A stretch of 64,000 nucleotides of DNA from CAZAGD01 sp964484485 (GTDB lineage Bacteria > Desulfobacterota > SM23-61), in assembly GCA_964484485.1 (NCBI GenBank), contig CAZAGD010000231.1:4834-68833 (forward strand), written 5' to 3'. The notes beneath the pieces were generated by a model. That model was not told where the DNA came from, ran no database searches, and saw only the letters and a list, made by a program, of their open reading frames with translations. The position numbers were made by a program, and so were the translations under genes. Positions 33,756 through 42,757 of the stretch are shown piece by piece (position 1 is the stretch's first letter; every line of letters begins with the position of its first letter).

Positions 33756-34403
33756 TTATTCTTCTTTCCATCCGTATTCACCCAAAAGGGGAACAAATAC
33801 GCAACCGGTGATATCTTCTTCTTGGTAGTTTTTTCCCCGCCGCATAACTTTGTAAAGGGTTTGTGTATACCTGGGACCAACGGGAATAACCAAACGGCCA
33901 CCATCGGCCAGTTGGGCGAGTAGAGTTTGGGGAATTTCCGGGGCACCAGCCGTGACTATAATTCCATCAAAAGGAGCCTTTTCCGGCCACCCTTTAGTAC
34001 CATCTCCTATCTTAAAAAAAATATTTTCATATCCCAGGCTTTGCAAGGTGCTTTGGGCTCTTTCGAGCAGCGCCGGAATTCTTTCTATGGTGCAGACTTC
34101 TTTAGCCAGTTCTGCCAAAATAGCTGTTTGGTAACCCGAGCCTGTACCAATCTCCAATACCCTCTCTTCCCCCTTCAGTTCCAAAGATTGCGTCATCACG
34201 GCCACCATATAGGGCTGTGAAATAGTTTGCCCTTCCCCGATAGGTAAGGGGCGGTCTTCATAAGCTGCCCCCCGGTGGGCTTCGGGAACGAAGGTATGCC
34301 GGGGAACCTTACTCATCGCCTCCAGAACTCGACCATCGCGAATCCCTCGCCGTTTTAACTGTTCTTCCACCATGGCCAATCGTTCTTTTGCAAAATCGCG
34401 CAT
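33756..34403 (-). CDS. pcm: Protein-L-isoaspartate O-methyltransferase
   Basis: A 215-residue SAM-dependent repair enzyme that methylates isoaspartyl residues in damaged proteins. HTFVPEAHRGAAYEDRPLPIGEGQTISQPYMVA near residues 32-64 is the family signature. VLEIGTGSGYQTAIL is motif I, and DGIIVTAGAPEIP with RLVIPVG are later motifs. Length is standard. The ribosome site is weak. Confidence 0.95.
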   Translation of the reverse strand: MRDFAKERLAMVEEQLKRRGIRDGRVLEAMSKVPRHTFVPEAHRGAAYEDRPLPIGEGQTISQPYMVAVMTQSLELKGEERVLEIGTGSGYQTAILAELAKEVCTIERIPALLERAQSTLQSLGYENIFFKIGDGTKGWPEKAPFDGIIVTAGAPEIPQTLLAQLADGGRLVIPVGPRYTQTLYKVMRRGKNYQEEDITGCVFVPLLGEYGWKEE

Positions 34404-34473
34404 GGTTGCTTGTCAAAAGTAGGGAGGCCTCTCTTCCGCTAAAGACTAATTAGCCCACTCTAAATTCCCTAAC

Positions 34474-35682
34474 TTAGGCGCCAAACTTAGTTAATCTGCG
34501 CGCATGGGCCAAGGCCAAAGGCATGAGGTGCAAAGAAGATAGCTTCCCCAAGGCCCCGCGCAGACAATTTATCTCGTCAAATTTTTTAACCTCATCAACC
34601 AACGCCCAGGGAGAATGTAATAAAACAGGCACAGGATGCCAGCTGTGACTACGCAATTTGGCGGGAGTAGCATGGTCTCCAGTAACCACTAAAACATCGG
34701 GGTTAAGAGCCCGGACACGCGGAATAAATTGATCCACCTCTTCGATCACGGCTACTTTGCCATTAAAGTCACCATCTTCTCCCCGCGAATCTGTTTCTTT
34801 AATGTGCAAGAAAAAAAAGTCATAATCAGCAAAATTCTCTTCCAGAGCTTTGAACTCTTCTTCATGACTGCGGACATTTTCCAAAACACTCATGCCCACC
34901 AAACGACTTATTCCCCGATACATTGGATATACAGCGACGGCCAAAGCCTGCAAACCGTACCTTTCTTTAAAAGAAGGGTACTGCGTATGCTTGGCAAATC
35001 CCCGCAAGAGGATCATGTTGGCCTTTGACTCCTCCGCCAATATTTGCCGGCTTTGGCGCACTATTTCTTTAACTAAAGATGCCGTCCTCTCCGCGGCCGG
35101 AATTAGAGCCTTAGGTTCTAAAGGGGCCACGCCCTCTCTTTCCGGATCCGTATCTTCAATTTCTCCCTGCAACCCTTCTCCGCGCAAAATTAACACGGCC
35201 CGGTGTTCTTTGACCGGGGCTAAAATGATTTCTACCTCCTCGGGTAAACGCAAACTGTCTTGCAATTTTTGGCAAATGCGGGCGTTTATTTCTGTAGAAA
35301 TTCTTCCTGCCCTTCGGTCTACGACTTTGCCCTCTTTATCCACTGTAGCAAAATTCACCCGGGCCACCACATCCTTTTCAGTAAGGGGAAAATCTATTCC
35401 CGTGGCTTCTAAAATCCCTCGGCCGATATTATATTGAATGGGATCATAGCCAAATAAGGCAAAATGAGCTGGCCCACTCCCGGGGGTAATTCCAGGAGAA
35501 ACAGGCTCCAGCAGGCCACAAGACGAATCAGCAGCCAATTGATCAAGATTGGGCTTATGCGCTACCTGCAACTCCGTACCTCCGCCTGGTTGCATCTGGA
35601 TACCTCCCAACCCGTCCAGAATAATAAAAACAATCTTCGAAGAAGCCGGCACCACCAAATCGGTGATCAGGTGAGGATGCAT
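34474..35682 (-). CDS. apgM: 2,3-bisphosphoglycerate-independent phosphoglycerate mutase, archaeal type
   Basis: A 402-residue alkaline-phosphatase-superfamily enzyme interconverting 3- and 2-phosphoglycerate. IFIILDGLGG-like start, TPGSGPAHFALFGYDP, LHIKETDSRGEDGD and VTGDHATPAKLRSHSWHPVPVLL carry the metal ligands of the ApgM type (shorter than the 510-residue GpmI). GAGGAGG lies 6 nt before the ATG. It stands alone on the minus strand. Its type, common in archaea and some bacteria, fits an anaerobic lifestyle. Confidence 0.93.
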   Translation of the reverse strand: MHPHLITDLVVPASSKIVFIILDGLGGIQMQPGGGTELQVAHKPNLDQLAADSSCGLLEPVSPGITPGSGPAHFALFGYDPIQYNIGRGILEATGIDFPLTEKDVVARVNFATVDKEGKVVDRRAGRISTEINARICQKLQDSLRLPEEVEIILAPVKEHRAVLILRGEGLQGEIEDTDPEREGVAPLEPKALIPAAERTASLVKEIVRQSRQILAEESKANMILLRGFAKHTQYPSFKERYGLQALAVAVYPMYRGISRLVGMSVLENVRSHEEEFKALEENFADYDFFFLHIKETDSRGEDGDFNGKVAVIEEVDQFIPRVRALNPDVLVVTGDHATPAKLRSHSWHPVPVLLHSPWALVDEVKKFDEINCLRGALGKLSSLHLMPLALAHARRLTKFGA

Positions 35683-35816
35683 ATTTTTCCTCCTCGGGAT
35701 TTTGATCTCTTAAAGAATATAAACTACCACTACGATATAGGAGAAATTAAATTAGTCCTTTCCCCCGGCAGAATTTAAATTCCCCTAATTCTCCTCTTTT
35801 GCTTAGCCCGCTCTTT

Positions 35817-35939
35817 TTACTCTTTGGCTGCTTCCGTCATTTGGGCAGCAGCTAAAGCTTTTCTTCTCTCTTTACGCCTTTTCGCCCGCAAACGAATCCA
35901 GTGTCTTTTCCGTTTGTGTTTACTTTTGGAAGTGGCCAA
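35817..35939 (-). CDS. Very basic small protein, 40 aa (ribosomal-protein-like)
   Basis: Open frame of 40 codons from a TTG with AAAGGGGG 5-6 nt upstream. Sixteen of 40 residues are Lys or Arg, in a pattern (SKSKHKRKRHWIRLRAKRR, then KERRKALAAAQ) like short RNA-binding ribosomal proteins such as Thx or L34-type tails. No hydrophobic segment. I do not know a named family. It sits in the gap between apgM and the divergent rlmI-like gene. Confidence rests on the ribosome site and composition. Confidence 0.6.
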   Translation of the reverse strand: MATSKSKHKRKRHWIRLRAKRRKERRKALAAAQMTEAAKE

Positions 35940-36022
35940 AAATTTCCCCCTTTCTATGCTTTTTAAGATAGAATATAGAAAAATTTACTTTTTATCAACA
36001 CCCAAAAAGGGAAACCATCTTT

Positions 36023-37195
36023 ATGGGGCGTTTAGTAATTTCAGCCAAGGGGCTGGCCTGGTTACGCAAAGGACACCCCTGGGTTTATCGGGATGATTTG
36101 GAAAAAATAGAGGACGCCTCTCCCGGAAATATTGCAATTCTGGAAGATAAAAAAGGGCGATTTTTAGCGCAAGGGTTTTATAGTGCTCAATCTAAGATTG
36201 CCTTTCGGTTGATCACCTACAGTGCCGAACAGATTAATGCCCAATTTTGGAAAAGAAGGATCCAAGAGGCTTATCTATTTCGAAAAGAAAGGGGTGTATT
36301 AGAACAAACTAATGCTTACCGGCTAATTTATGGCGAAGCCGATGGTATCCCTTCTTTAATTGTTGATCGTTATGATAATCATTTTGTCTTGCAGACCCTG
36401 AGTTTGGCGGCAGATAATTTATTAGCTATTTTTACCCAGGCTCTGCACGATTTATTCTCTCCTGCTTCGATCACCCTTAGAAATGACTTGCATGTGCGCG
36501 CTTTAGAAGGATTACCCTTGGAGAAAAGAGTTCTGTGGGGGAATTTGCCCGCGCGCGTAAAAATCTTTGAAGGAAAGCTTGCTTTTTGGGTTGATTTATA
36601 TCAAGGGCAGAAAACAGGAGCTTTTCTGGACCAAAGAGAGAACCGCCTGCTGGCTGCGCAGCTTCTCCAGGGAAATATTCTGGATGCTTTTTGTTACCAA
36701 GGATGGTTTGCTCTCCAAGTAGCCAAAAATTCGACGCAGGTTATAGGCGTGGACTCTTCTGCCGAAGCTCTGGAATTAGCCAAAGAAAATGCCCTCCTTA
36801 ACGGAATAAGCAATGTGGAGTTGGTAAAAGATAATGTTTTTGATTTTTTGAAAGTAGCGAAAAAGAAAGAAAAAAATTTTCAAGGGATTATTCTCGATCC
36901 ACCGGCCTTTGCTAAAAGTAAAGAAGACTTGCCTACAGCTTCGCGGGGCTATAAAGAAATAAACCTCCGGGCCCTGTACCTTCTCTGCCCCGGAGGAATT
37001 CTCGTTACTTCCTCTTGCTCATACAACCTGTTAGAAACGAGGTTCTTGGAAATCTTGAGAGAATGCGCTCGGGACACCGGAACAACTTTGAAAATCCTTT
37101 ATAAAACAGGGCAAAGCGCCGATCATCCAGTGCTCTTAAATTTTCCCGAGAGCAGTTATTTAAAATGCTTTTTCTTAGAAAAAATAAATTTTTAG
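36023..37195 (+). CDS. rlmI: Class I rRNA methyltransferase, RlmI family
   Basis: A 390-residue SAM-dependent methyltransferase expected to make 5-methylcytosine in 23S rRNA. An N-terminal PUA domain (LVISAKGLAWLRKGHPWVYRDDLEKI, residues 3-70) is followed by an EEHUB-like middle and a Rossmann domain with NILDAFCYQGWFALQVAKN near residue 225, the DPPAFAKSK catalytic motif near residue 290 and the TSSCSYNL motif. Length matches RlmI. The symbol is by family resemblance; the exact base is not proven. Confidence 0.88.
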   Translation: MGRLVISAKGLAWLRKGHPWVYRDDLEKIEDASPGNIAILEDKKGRFLAQGFYSAQSKIAFRLITYSAEQINAQFWKRRIQEAYLFRKERGVLEQTNAYRLIYGEADGIPSLIVDRYDNHFVLQTLSLAADNLLAIFTQALHDLFSPASITLRNDLHVRALEGLPLEKRVLWGNLPARVKIFEGKLAFWVDLYQGQKTGAFLDQRENRLLAAQLLQGNILDAFCYQGWFALQVAKNSTQVIGVDSSAEALELAKENALLNGISNVELVKDNVFDFLKVAKKKEKNFQGIILDPPAFAKSKEDLPTASRGYKEINLRALYLLCPGGILVTSSCSYNLLETRFLEILRECARDTGTTLKILYKTGQSADHPVLLNFPESSYLKCFFLEKINF

Positions 37196-37200
37196 TTTCC

Positions 37201-37519
37201 TCACCCTAACCATCTCCCCACGCCTGAGACTATGTCGCCATGGGGAGAAAGGGATAGAAGCAGGCCAGAGGCAGGCCAGAGGCAGGCATGAATGAAGAAG
37301 CATCGGCGGGAAAAGAAGATGATCAAAATCGACTAACGATTTTCCGCAAAGGGCTGGCGGATAGTTAAACCGAGCAGCTTGACGAAGCTTCTGAATCCGC
37401 CCGTACCTATGGAAGAACCACTGCCTCATGATTCTGAATGAATGCCTGCCTCTGGCCTGCCTCGAGTCCCTTCACTAAATAATTATGACATAGTCTCGCC
37501 TGGAGGGAGGGAAGGGTGA
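37201..37519. mobile_element. Inverted-repeat element of about 319 bp (MITE-like)
   Basis: Ends TCACCCT / AGGGTGA. Inside, GAGACTATGTC at 37226-37236 pairs exactly with GACATAGTCTC at 37487-37497, and a perfect 20-bp arm at 37270-37289 (GGCAGGCCAGAGGCAGGCAT) pairs with 37442-37461. The left arm contains an 11-bp tandem duplication CAGGCCAGAGG. The 150-bp core can be read as a 40-residue peptide on the minus strand, but it has no ribosome site. It occupies nearly the whole 387-bp gap. Confidence 0.8.
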
Positions 37520-37582
37520 GTGGAGTAAGTGTAAATATGTTAATAAAAAATTTGTTAGATTTGGAAAAGGAGTAAAGAGAAT

Positions 37583-38620
37583 ATGGCTCACCTTTTTTCC
37601 CCTTTAGTTTGCCGGGGAATAGAAATTAAAAATCGCCTAGTCTTCGCCCCCGTAGTGACCAATTTCGGTCTCCGCTCTTCCAAGGCTCTAAATTTTTTTC
37701 GGGAACGTGCCCGCGGAGGAGCAGGTCTAATCATCGTTCATGGTACGCCTGTAGATTTTTTCTTGAAGGCAGAAGCTGCAGAAATTCTTGTTCCTTTGGT
37801 GGCTAAAGTCCATGAAGAAGGCGCCAAAATTGTTATGCAATTGTGGCATGGAAACGAACTAAACGGTCAGGCCGTAGCCCCTTCTCCTCGATGGAAATAC
37901 CGCGAAATAACCAAAGGGGAAATTAAAACTGTGATCCAAAAATTTACTCAAGCCGTGGAAATATGTCAGCAGGCTGGCTTTGATGGAGCTGAAGTCCACG
38001 GGGCTCACGGCTATTTCATTAACCAGTTTTTTTCTCCTTTGACGAACCAACGTCAAGACGAATACGGAGGAACTGTAGAAAAACGTTTACGCCTAGCTAA
38101 AGAGTTGATCAAGACTATGCGGCAAGCGGCAGGGGAAAAATTTCTCCTCCTTTATCGGCATAGCGCCATTGATGGCCTTCCCAGCGGTACTACCATAGAA
38201 GATAGTATTCTTTTGGCGCAGACTCTGGAAGCATATGGCTTGGATATATTTGATGTCTCCGCTGGTTTTGGGGCCGAGTCAGCCCTTTCTATCCCCGATG
38301 CTTCCGCCCCTTTGGCTACCCATGCTCATTTAGCTGCCCAAATTAAGGCTCATATTTCCATCCCGGTAATTGCCGTGGGCAGAATGCACTCGCCGGAAGT
38401 GGCCGAAAAAGTTTTAGCCGCAGGAAAGGCCGATTTAATTGCCTTAGCCAGGCAACTCTTAGCCGATCCTTATTGGCCAGAAAAAGTGCGGACTAAAAAA
38501 GAGAAGGAAATAAATTTTTGTCATTACTGTAACATTTGTACAGAAGAAATGCGTGCTGGTCGCCCTATCTTCTGCCCGCAAAATCCGCGTTTAGGGAAAG
38601 AAGATCAGCCGGGTGATTAA
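37583..38620 (+). CDS. NADH:flavin oxidoreductase, old yellow enzyme family
   Basis: A 345-residue FMN TIM-barrel reductase of activated C=C bonds. It shows KNRLVFAPVVTNF, QLWHGN, AGFDGAEVHGAHGYFINQFFSPLTNQRQDEYGGT (substrate and FMN contacts) and IPVIAVGRM. The last 35 residues contain Cys313, Cys316, Cys319 and Cys331 (C-x2-C-x2-C-x11-C), matching the [4Fe-4S] site of the 2,4-dienoyl-CoA/enoate reductase branch, but the FAD/NAD domain that normally follows is missing. It lies 15 bp before a molybdopterin oxidoreductase. Confidence 0.9.
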   Translation: MAHLFSPLVCRGIEIKNRLVFAPVVTNFGLRSSKALNFFRERARGGAGLIIVHGTPVDFFLKAEAAEILVPLVAKVHEEGAKIVMQLWHGNELNGQAVAPSPRWKYREITKGEIKTVIQKFTQAVEICQQAGFDGAEVHGAHGYFINQFFSPLTNQRQDEYGGTVEKRLRLAKELIKTMRQAAGEKFLLLYRHSAIDGLPSGTTIEDSILLAQTLEAYGLDIFDVSAGFGAESALSIPDASAPLATHAHLAAQIKAHISIPVIAVGRMHSPEVAEKVLAAGKADLIALARQLLADPYWPEKVRTKKEKEINFCHYCNICTEEMRAGRPIFCPQNPRLGKEDQPGD

Positions 38621-38635
38621 AGAAAGGAGATTTTG

Positions 38636-40642
38636 ATGGCTAAAGAATTTAAACGCTCGGTATGCCCTTATGATTGTCCGGATACTTGTGGGCTTTTGGT
38701 AGAAGTCGAGGAAGGCAAAGCCTTAAGGGTAAAGGGGGATCCGGAACATCCTTTTACCCGGGGTTTTCTCTGCCCCAAAATGCACCATTATGAAAAGACT
38801 GTTCACTCTCCTTTACGCCTCACTTCACCTCTTCTACGCACCGGTCCCAAAGGAATGGGGCATTTTCGACCCATTTCCTGGAAAGAAGCCATTGCCTATA
38901 TCGCCACGCGCTGGCAAAAAATAATTAAACAATACGGAGCCGAAGCCATCCTCCCTTATTCTTATGCCGGCACAATGGGTCTTGTTCAGCGCAACTCCGG
39001 ACATCCTTTCTTTCACCGTTTAGGCGCTTCCCGTTTAGATAGGACTATCTGCGCGCCCGCTAAAGATGCTGGCTGGAAAGCGGTCATGGGTCAGACGGCT
39101 ACTCCTCACCCCGCAGAAGTAAAAGATAGTGATTTAGTTATCCTCTGGGGCATAAACGCCGTAGCTACTAATATTCATTTCTTGCCCTTAGTCAAAGAAG
39201 CTCAAAAAAAAGGTGCACGGGTCTGGCTAATCGAAACTTATAAAACCCATACTGCGGCTCATGCCGACCAGGTCTTCCTCGTCCGCCCGGGTACCGATGG
39301 AGCTCTGGCCTTGGGCCTTATGCATCTCCTGGTAAAAGAAAACTTAATCAACCAAGAATTTCTGAATAAGCACGTCCAAGGATTCGATAAATTTAAAGAG
39401 GAAATTTTGTCCTCATTTACCCCCACCAAGGCGAGTCAGCTTACCGGTCTTAGCGAACAAACCATCTACGCTATGGCCAGAACCTTTGGACGTTCCCGAG
39501 CCCCCTTCATCCGTTTGGGAGCTGGTCTTTCCCGTTATGGCAATGGCGCTATGTCCACCAGGCTTATTGTCTGTCTGCCTGCTTTAGTAGGGGCCTACGA
39601 GAAAAAAGGAGGAGGGTGCTTTCCTGGAACCTTTACCGCGGAAGCTTTTCCTCTGCAGGAATTTCTGCATGAAGATTTTTTAGGCAAAAAAACCCGCCTC
39701 ATCAATATGAATCAATTGGGCGAAGCTTTAAACAACTTAGCTGATCCACCCGTCCAGAGCCTTTACGTTTATCATTCCAATCCGGCGGCCGTAGCTCCCG
39801 ATCAAAATCAAGTGCTCAAAAGTCTTGGCCGGGAAGATTTATTTACCATAGTGCACGAAAGGTTTTTGACTGATACTGCCCTTTATGCCGATCTTGTCTT
39901 ACCAGCTACTTCTTCCTTAGAGCACCCTGATCTCTATCGAGCCTACGGTTCGTATTGTATTCAACTAGCCCAGGCTATTATCCCACCTGTAGGAGAAAGT
40001 AAAGCTAATTGGGATGTTTTTTCCCTTCTGGCCGAAGCCTTGGGTTTTGCCGAACCTTTCTTTAAACAAACAAGTACAGAAGTTATTTCCTTTCTCCTTT
40101 CTTTACCCGCTCCTTTCCGCCAAGGAATAGATACAGATGCCTTAATGGCTGGAAGACCAGTAGAAATTCCTGTTTCACCCATAGCTAAGCATACCTACCG
40201 AACGCCCTCGGGGAAAATTGAAATACTTAATCCTTCTGAAAATTATCCTCTGCCCTGCTATTTACCTCCCTACCATGGAGAATTCCCTTTACGACTGATG
40301 ACCGCACCGAGTTTATTTGCCCTCAACTCTTCCTTCCGGGAAAGAGATGAATTGCGCCAAAGGGAAAAAGGTATGTTCCTCCTCATGCATCCCCAAGATG
40401 CAGCGGCCAGAGCATTGCGAGACGAAGATCGCGTTTGGGCTTACAACCGTTTAGGAGAAGTAAAATTTACCTTGCGCATCACGCCGCGCGTCCCTCCCGG
40501 GGTCGTGGTAGCTGAAGGAATCTGGTGGCTGGCTCATTGCCCCGGTCCACGCTCGGTAAACGCCCTTACTTCGTCAAGGTTAACTGATCAGGGCAGGGGG
40601 AGTACTTTCTACGATAATACGGTGGAAGTCCGGCTAGCGTAG
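38636..40642 (+). CDS. Molybdopterin-dependent oxidoreductase (DMSO reductase family)
   Basis: A 668-residue protein with an N-terminal [4Fe-4S] site: Cys10, Cys14, Cys18 and Cys46. The Mo-bis-PGD-binding regions are visible (VILWGINAVATNIHF, VRPGTDGALALGLMHLL, LVLPATSSLEHPDLYRAYG and a C-terminal molydopterin-dinucleotide-binding domain, MTAPSLFALNSSFRERDELRQ). No twin-arginine signal, so it acts in the cytoplasm. Start is the ATG at 38636 with AAAGGAG, not the TTG 3 bp earlier. Substrate unknown; a partner for electron transfer is likely the adjacent flavin/Fe-S protein. Confidence 0.88.
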   Translation: MAKEFKRSVCPYDCPDTCGLLVEVEEGKALRVKGDPEHPFTRGFLCPKMHHYEKTVHSPLRLTSPLLRTGPKGMGHFRPISWKEAIAYIATRWQKIIKQYGAEAILPYSYAGTMGLVQRNSGHPFFHRLGASRLDRTICAPAKDAGWKAVMGQTATPHPAEVKDSDLVILWGINAVATNIHFLPLVKEAQKKGARVWLIETYKTHTAAHADQVFLVRPGTDGALALGLMHLLVKENLINQEFLNKHVQGFDKFKEEILSSFTPTKASQLTGLSEQTIYAMARTFGRSRAPFIRLGAGLSRYGNGAMSTRLIVCLPALVGAYEKKGGGCFPGTFTAEAFPLQEFLHEDFLGKKTRLINMNQLGEALNNLADPPVQSLYVYHSNPAAVAPDQNQVLKSLGREDLFTIVHERFLTDTALYADLVLPATSSLEHPDLYRAYGSYCIQLAQAIIPPVGESKANWDVFSLLAEALGFAEPFFKQTSTEVISFLLSLPAPFRQGIDTDALMAGRPVEIPVSPIAKHTYRTPSGKIEILNPSENYPLPCYLPPYHGEFPLRLMTAPSLFALNSSFRERDELRQREKGMFLLMHPQDAAARALRDEDRVWAYNRLGEVKFTLRITPRVPPGVVVAEGIWWLAHCPGPRSVNALTSSRLTDQGRGSTFYDNTVEVRLA

Positions 40643-40645
40643 GTT

Positions 40646-42757
40646 TTAATTACCTTTACCCACGGAAGTGACCCCTACTAAATTGAGCATTACCATGGCC
40701 TTCCGCTCGGCCGGTTGGCCAGCAAGGGCAGGCTTTTCTGAATAAGAAATATCTACGCTCCAACATTGATGACGATAGTGGAGGCGATAAATTGTCTCGA
40801 TAGTTTGCTGGTCAAGAAAAGAATGCTTGATCTCATAGCCGAAATCTAAAGACGGCGAAAGCTTGATCTGTAAATGGCCATTGAGCTGATTTTGACTGCC
40901 TTCGGCCCAGGCGTATTCCAGGAGAAGTTGATCTCCCCGGGCGTCATAAAAGCGGGCGTTAGTAAAAGAAGTTAAAAACCGTTGCTCATGGGGGTCATAA
41001 GTGGAGTTATTTTCTAAGGAAAAGTATTTCAGAGGGCTTATCTTAATTTGCCCATTTAAGGCGCCAAAGGGCTTGCGGGAAGGTGTTTCCGGAGTAACTT
41101 CCCTGCTGGCCTCATGAAAATCATACGACTGACTCAGCCGCAAATAAAGTAATTCATGAAATCTGGGCCCGCTTTTTTCCGTGGTTATTTTACCGATTAG
41201 GCGCTGGGCAAGGCCATAGCTAAGTCTGCTAACCTTAAGCAGAGGAAGATCGTAGTTAGGAACTTTCTCTTGGCTAACTTCCGGAAGATAAGTATAGTTT
41301 ATCTCCGGACGCAGAATATGTTTGATTTTAGCCAGGCTGGCCCAAGGAGAGTCAAACAGGCGGTAAAGCTCAGTAGCTACGGTCGCTTGCAGAACAGGTA
41401 GACCTCGGCTGAAGGTCTCTTCTCCGCCATTCCGGCTAAGGTAGAGAGTCTGCCGATATCCTACATCAGGAGTTAATTCCACCGGCCCTAAGCGTAATGG
41501 TAGGGAAAGGCGCGGAAATAAATCTAAGAGGTGGCCGGTTACTCCTTCTTCTCGCCAAAAATATCCATAAGCCGAATCTATGCTGTAATAAAAAGGGGAC
41601 TTCCCAATTTGCTGCCGCATTCCTTTAAATTCCAGCCAAGGATATCTTTGCAGGGTAGTTTTATTTTCTTTAGTCAAATCCACCGTATGGCGCACTTCTC
41701 CGAATAAAGCAAAACTTTCCCAATTCTTGGTAAGCAAAATTTGGGAATAAGCCTGTTCGCTAAAGCGGTCTTCGGCCGTTACTCCATAATCCCTTAAGTA
41801 TTGACGATCGCTGAAATGGCGGAGTTTCGCTTTGATATAAAAGGAAGGGTCAAAATATTCTTCATGCTGAAATTCAGCGTACCACCGGTCGGCAGTACGG
41901 TCTAACTGTTCCGAGCGTTTCTGCCGATAAGCCTCCCCCTCTCTAATGTGGTATCCATAAAATCTGCCCCCACTTTCTTGGCGCCTTTGATAGCGGAACT
42001 CTAACCCCTCGCCTACACCTCTAACGGAAGCTAAATCAAGATAAAAAGTAGCATCCATATTTTTGGTTATAGCCCAGAAATAAGCATTACTCAGCTCCCA
42101 TCCCGAAATATCCGAATAAGTAATCCGCGGGATCAAAAAGCCGGATTGGCGCTCGGTTTTTACTGGAAAAAATAGATAAGGAGAGTAAAGCACAGGAACA
42201 TTTTTTATTTGAAATGTAGCTCCCCATACGGAAGCATATTCTTCCAAAGTAACCAAAGTTTCTTTAGCCTGGAAGCGCCAGGCCGGCCAATCCCCATCGC
42301 AAGTAGTAAAACTGCCTTCGCGAATTCGGTAGGTGTCTTCTCCTACCCTTTCAATTTCTTCGCCGCGCAGATAAAAATTCTGCTTTTTTAAAAAGAGAGC
42401 CCCTTTAATAATTATACCCAAATTCGTTTCCAAGTTTATGATCATCCTTTCACTTCTTAAAACATCATCGCCTTGCCATAGGATTACATTACCCTGCGCC
42501 TCAACTTCATGGGAGCGTCCAGACAACACTACCCGATCGGCAGTTAATTTTGTATCTCCCTGCCAAATTTCTACTCGGCCTTCGGCGGTATAAACATTGG
42601 TATTATGATCGTAGGAAATATGGTCAGCTTTTAAACGAATTGGTTCACCCAGAAACTGCTTCTCTTTTCCGGAGGCCAACTGAGCAGCTGCTTTCGGTAA
42701 TATCAAAAAAAAGAAGATAACTAGCGCCGAGAAAATAAATAACCAGCGTTGGCTCAA
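40646..42757 (-). CDS. lptD: LPS-assembly protein LptD
   Basis: A 703-residue outer-membrane beta-barrel inserting lipopolysaccharide into the outer leaflet. A signal peptide (WLFIFSALVIFFFLILPKAAAQ) leads to an OstA-like jellyroll (residues 38-150, IRLKADHISYDHNTNVYTAEGRVEIWQGD), then a barrel rich in aromatic-ended strands. Length is somewhat shorter than the 780 of E. coli, usual for deltaproteobacteria. TTG start overlapping the folC stop by 4 bp. It indicates a didermic, LPS-bearing cell. Confidence 0.93.
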   Translation of the reverse strand: MSQRWLFIFSALVIFFFLILPKAAAQLASGKEKQFLGEPIRLKADHISYDHNTNVYTAEGRVEIWQGDTKLTADRVVLSGRSHEVEAQGNVILWQGDDVLRSERMIINLETNLGIIIKGALFLKKQNFYLRGEEIERVGEDTYRIREGSFTTCDGDWPAWRFQAKETLVTLEEYASVWGATFQIKNVPVLYSPYLFFPVKTERQSGFLIPRITYSDISGWELSNAYFWAITKNMDATFYLDLASVRGVGEGLEFRYQRRQESGGRFYGYHIREGEAYRQKRSEQLDRTADRWYAEFQHEEYFDPSFYIKAKLRHFSDRQYLRDYGVTAEDRFSEQAYSQILLTKNWESFALFGEVRHTVDLTKENKTTLQRYPWLEFKGMRQQIGKSPFYYSIDSAYGYFWREEGVTGHLLDLFPRLSLPLRLGPVELTPDVGYRQTLYLSRNGGEETFSRGLPVLQATVATELYRLFDSPWASLAKIKHILRPEINYTYLPEVSQEKVPNYDLPLLKVSRLSYGLAQRLIGKITTEKSGPRFHELLYLRLSQSYDFHEASREVTPETPSRKPFGALNGQIKISPLKYFSLENNSTYDPHEQRFLTSFTNARFYDARGDQLLLEYAWAEGSQNQLNGHLQIKLSPSLDFGYEIKHSFLDQQTIETIYRLHYRHQCWSVDISYSEKPALAGQPAERKAMVMLNLVGVTSVGKGN

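Noticed and set aside
34892..35437. 181-codon plus-strand frame
   Set aside because: Antisense to apgM, no ribosome site.
37262..37283. Possible CRISPR repeat
   Set aside because: Only an 11-bp tandem duplication (two units) without spacers, inside an inverted-repeat element.
37175..37429. 84-codon minus-strand frame
   Set aside because: It lies within an inverted-repeat element and the end of the rlmI-like gene, and has no ribosome site. Kept as a repeat core, not a gene.
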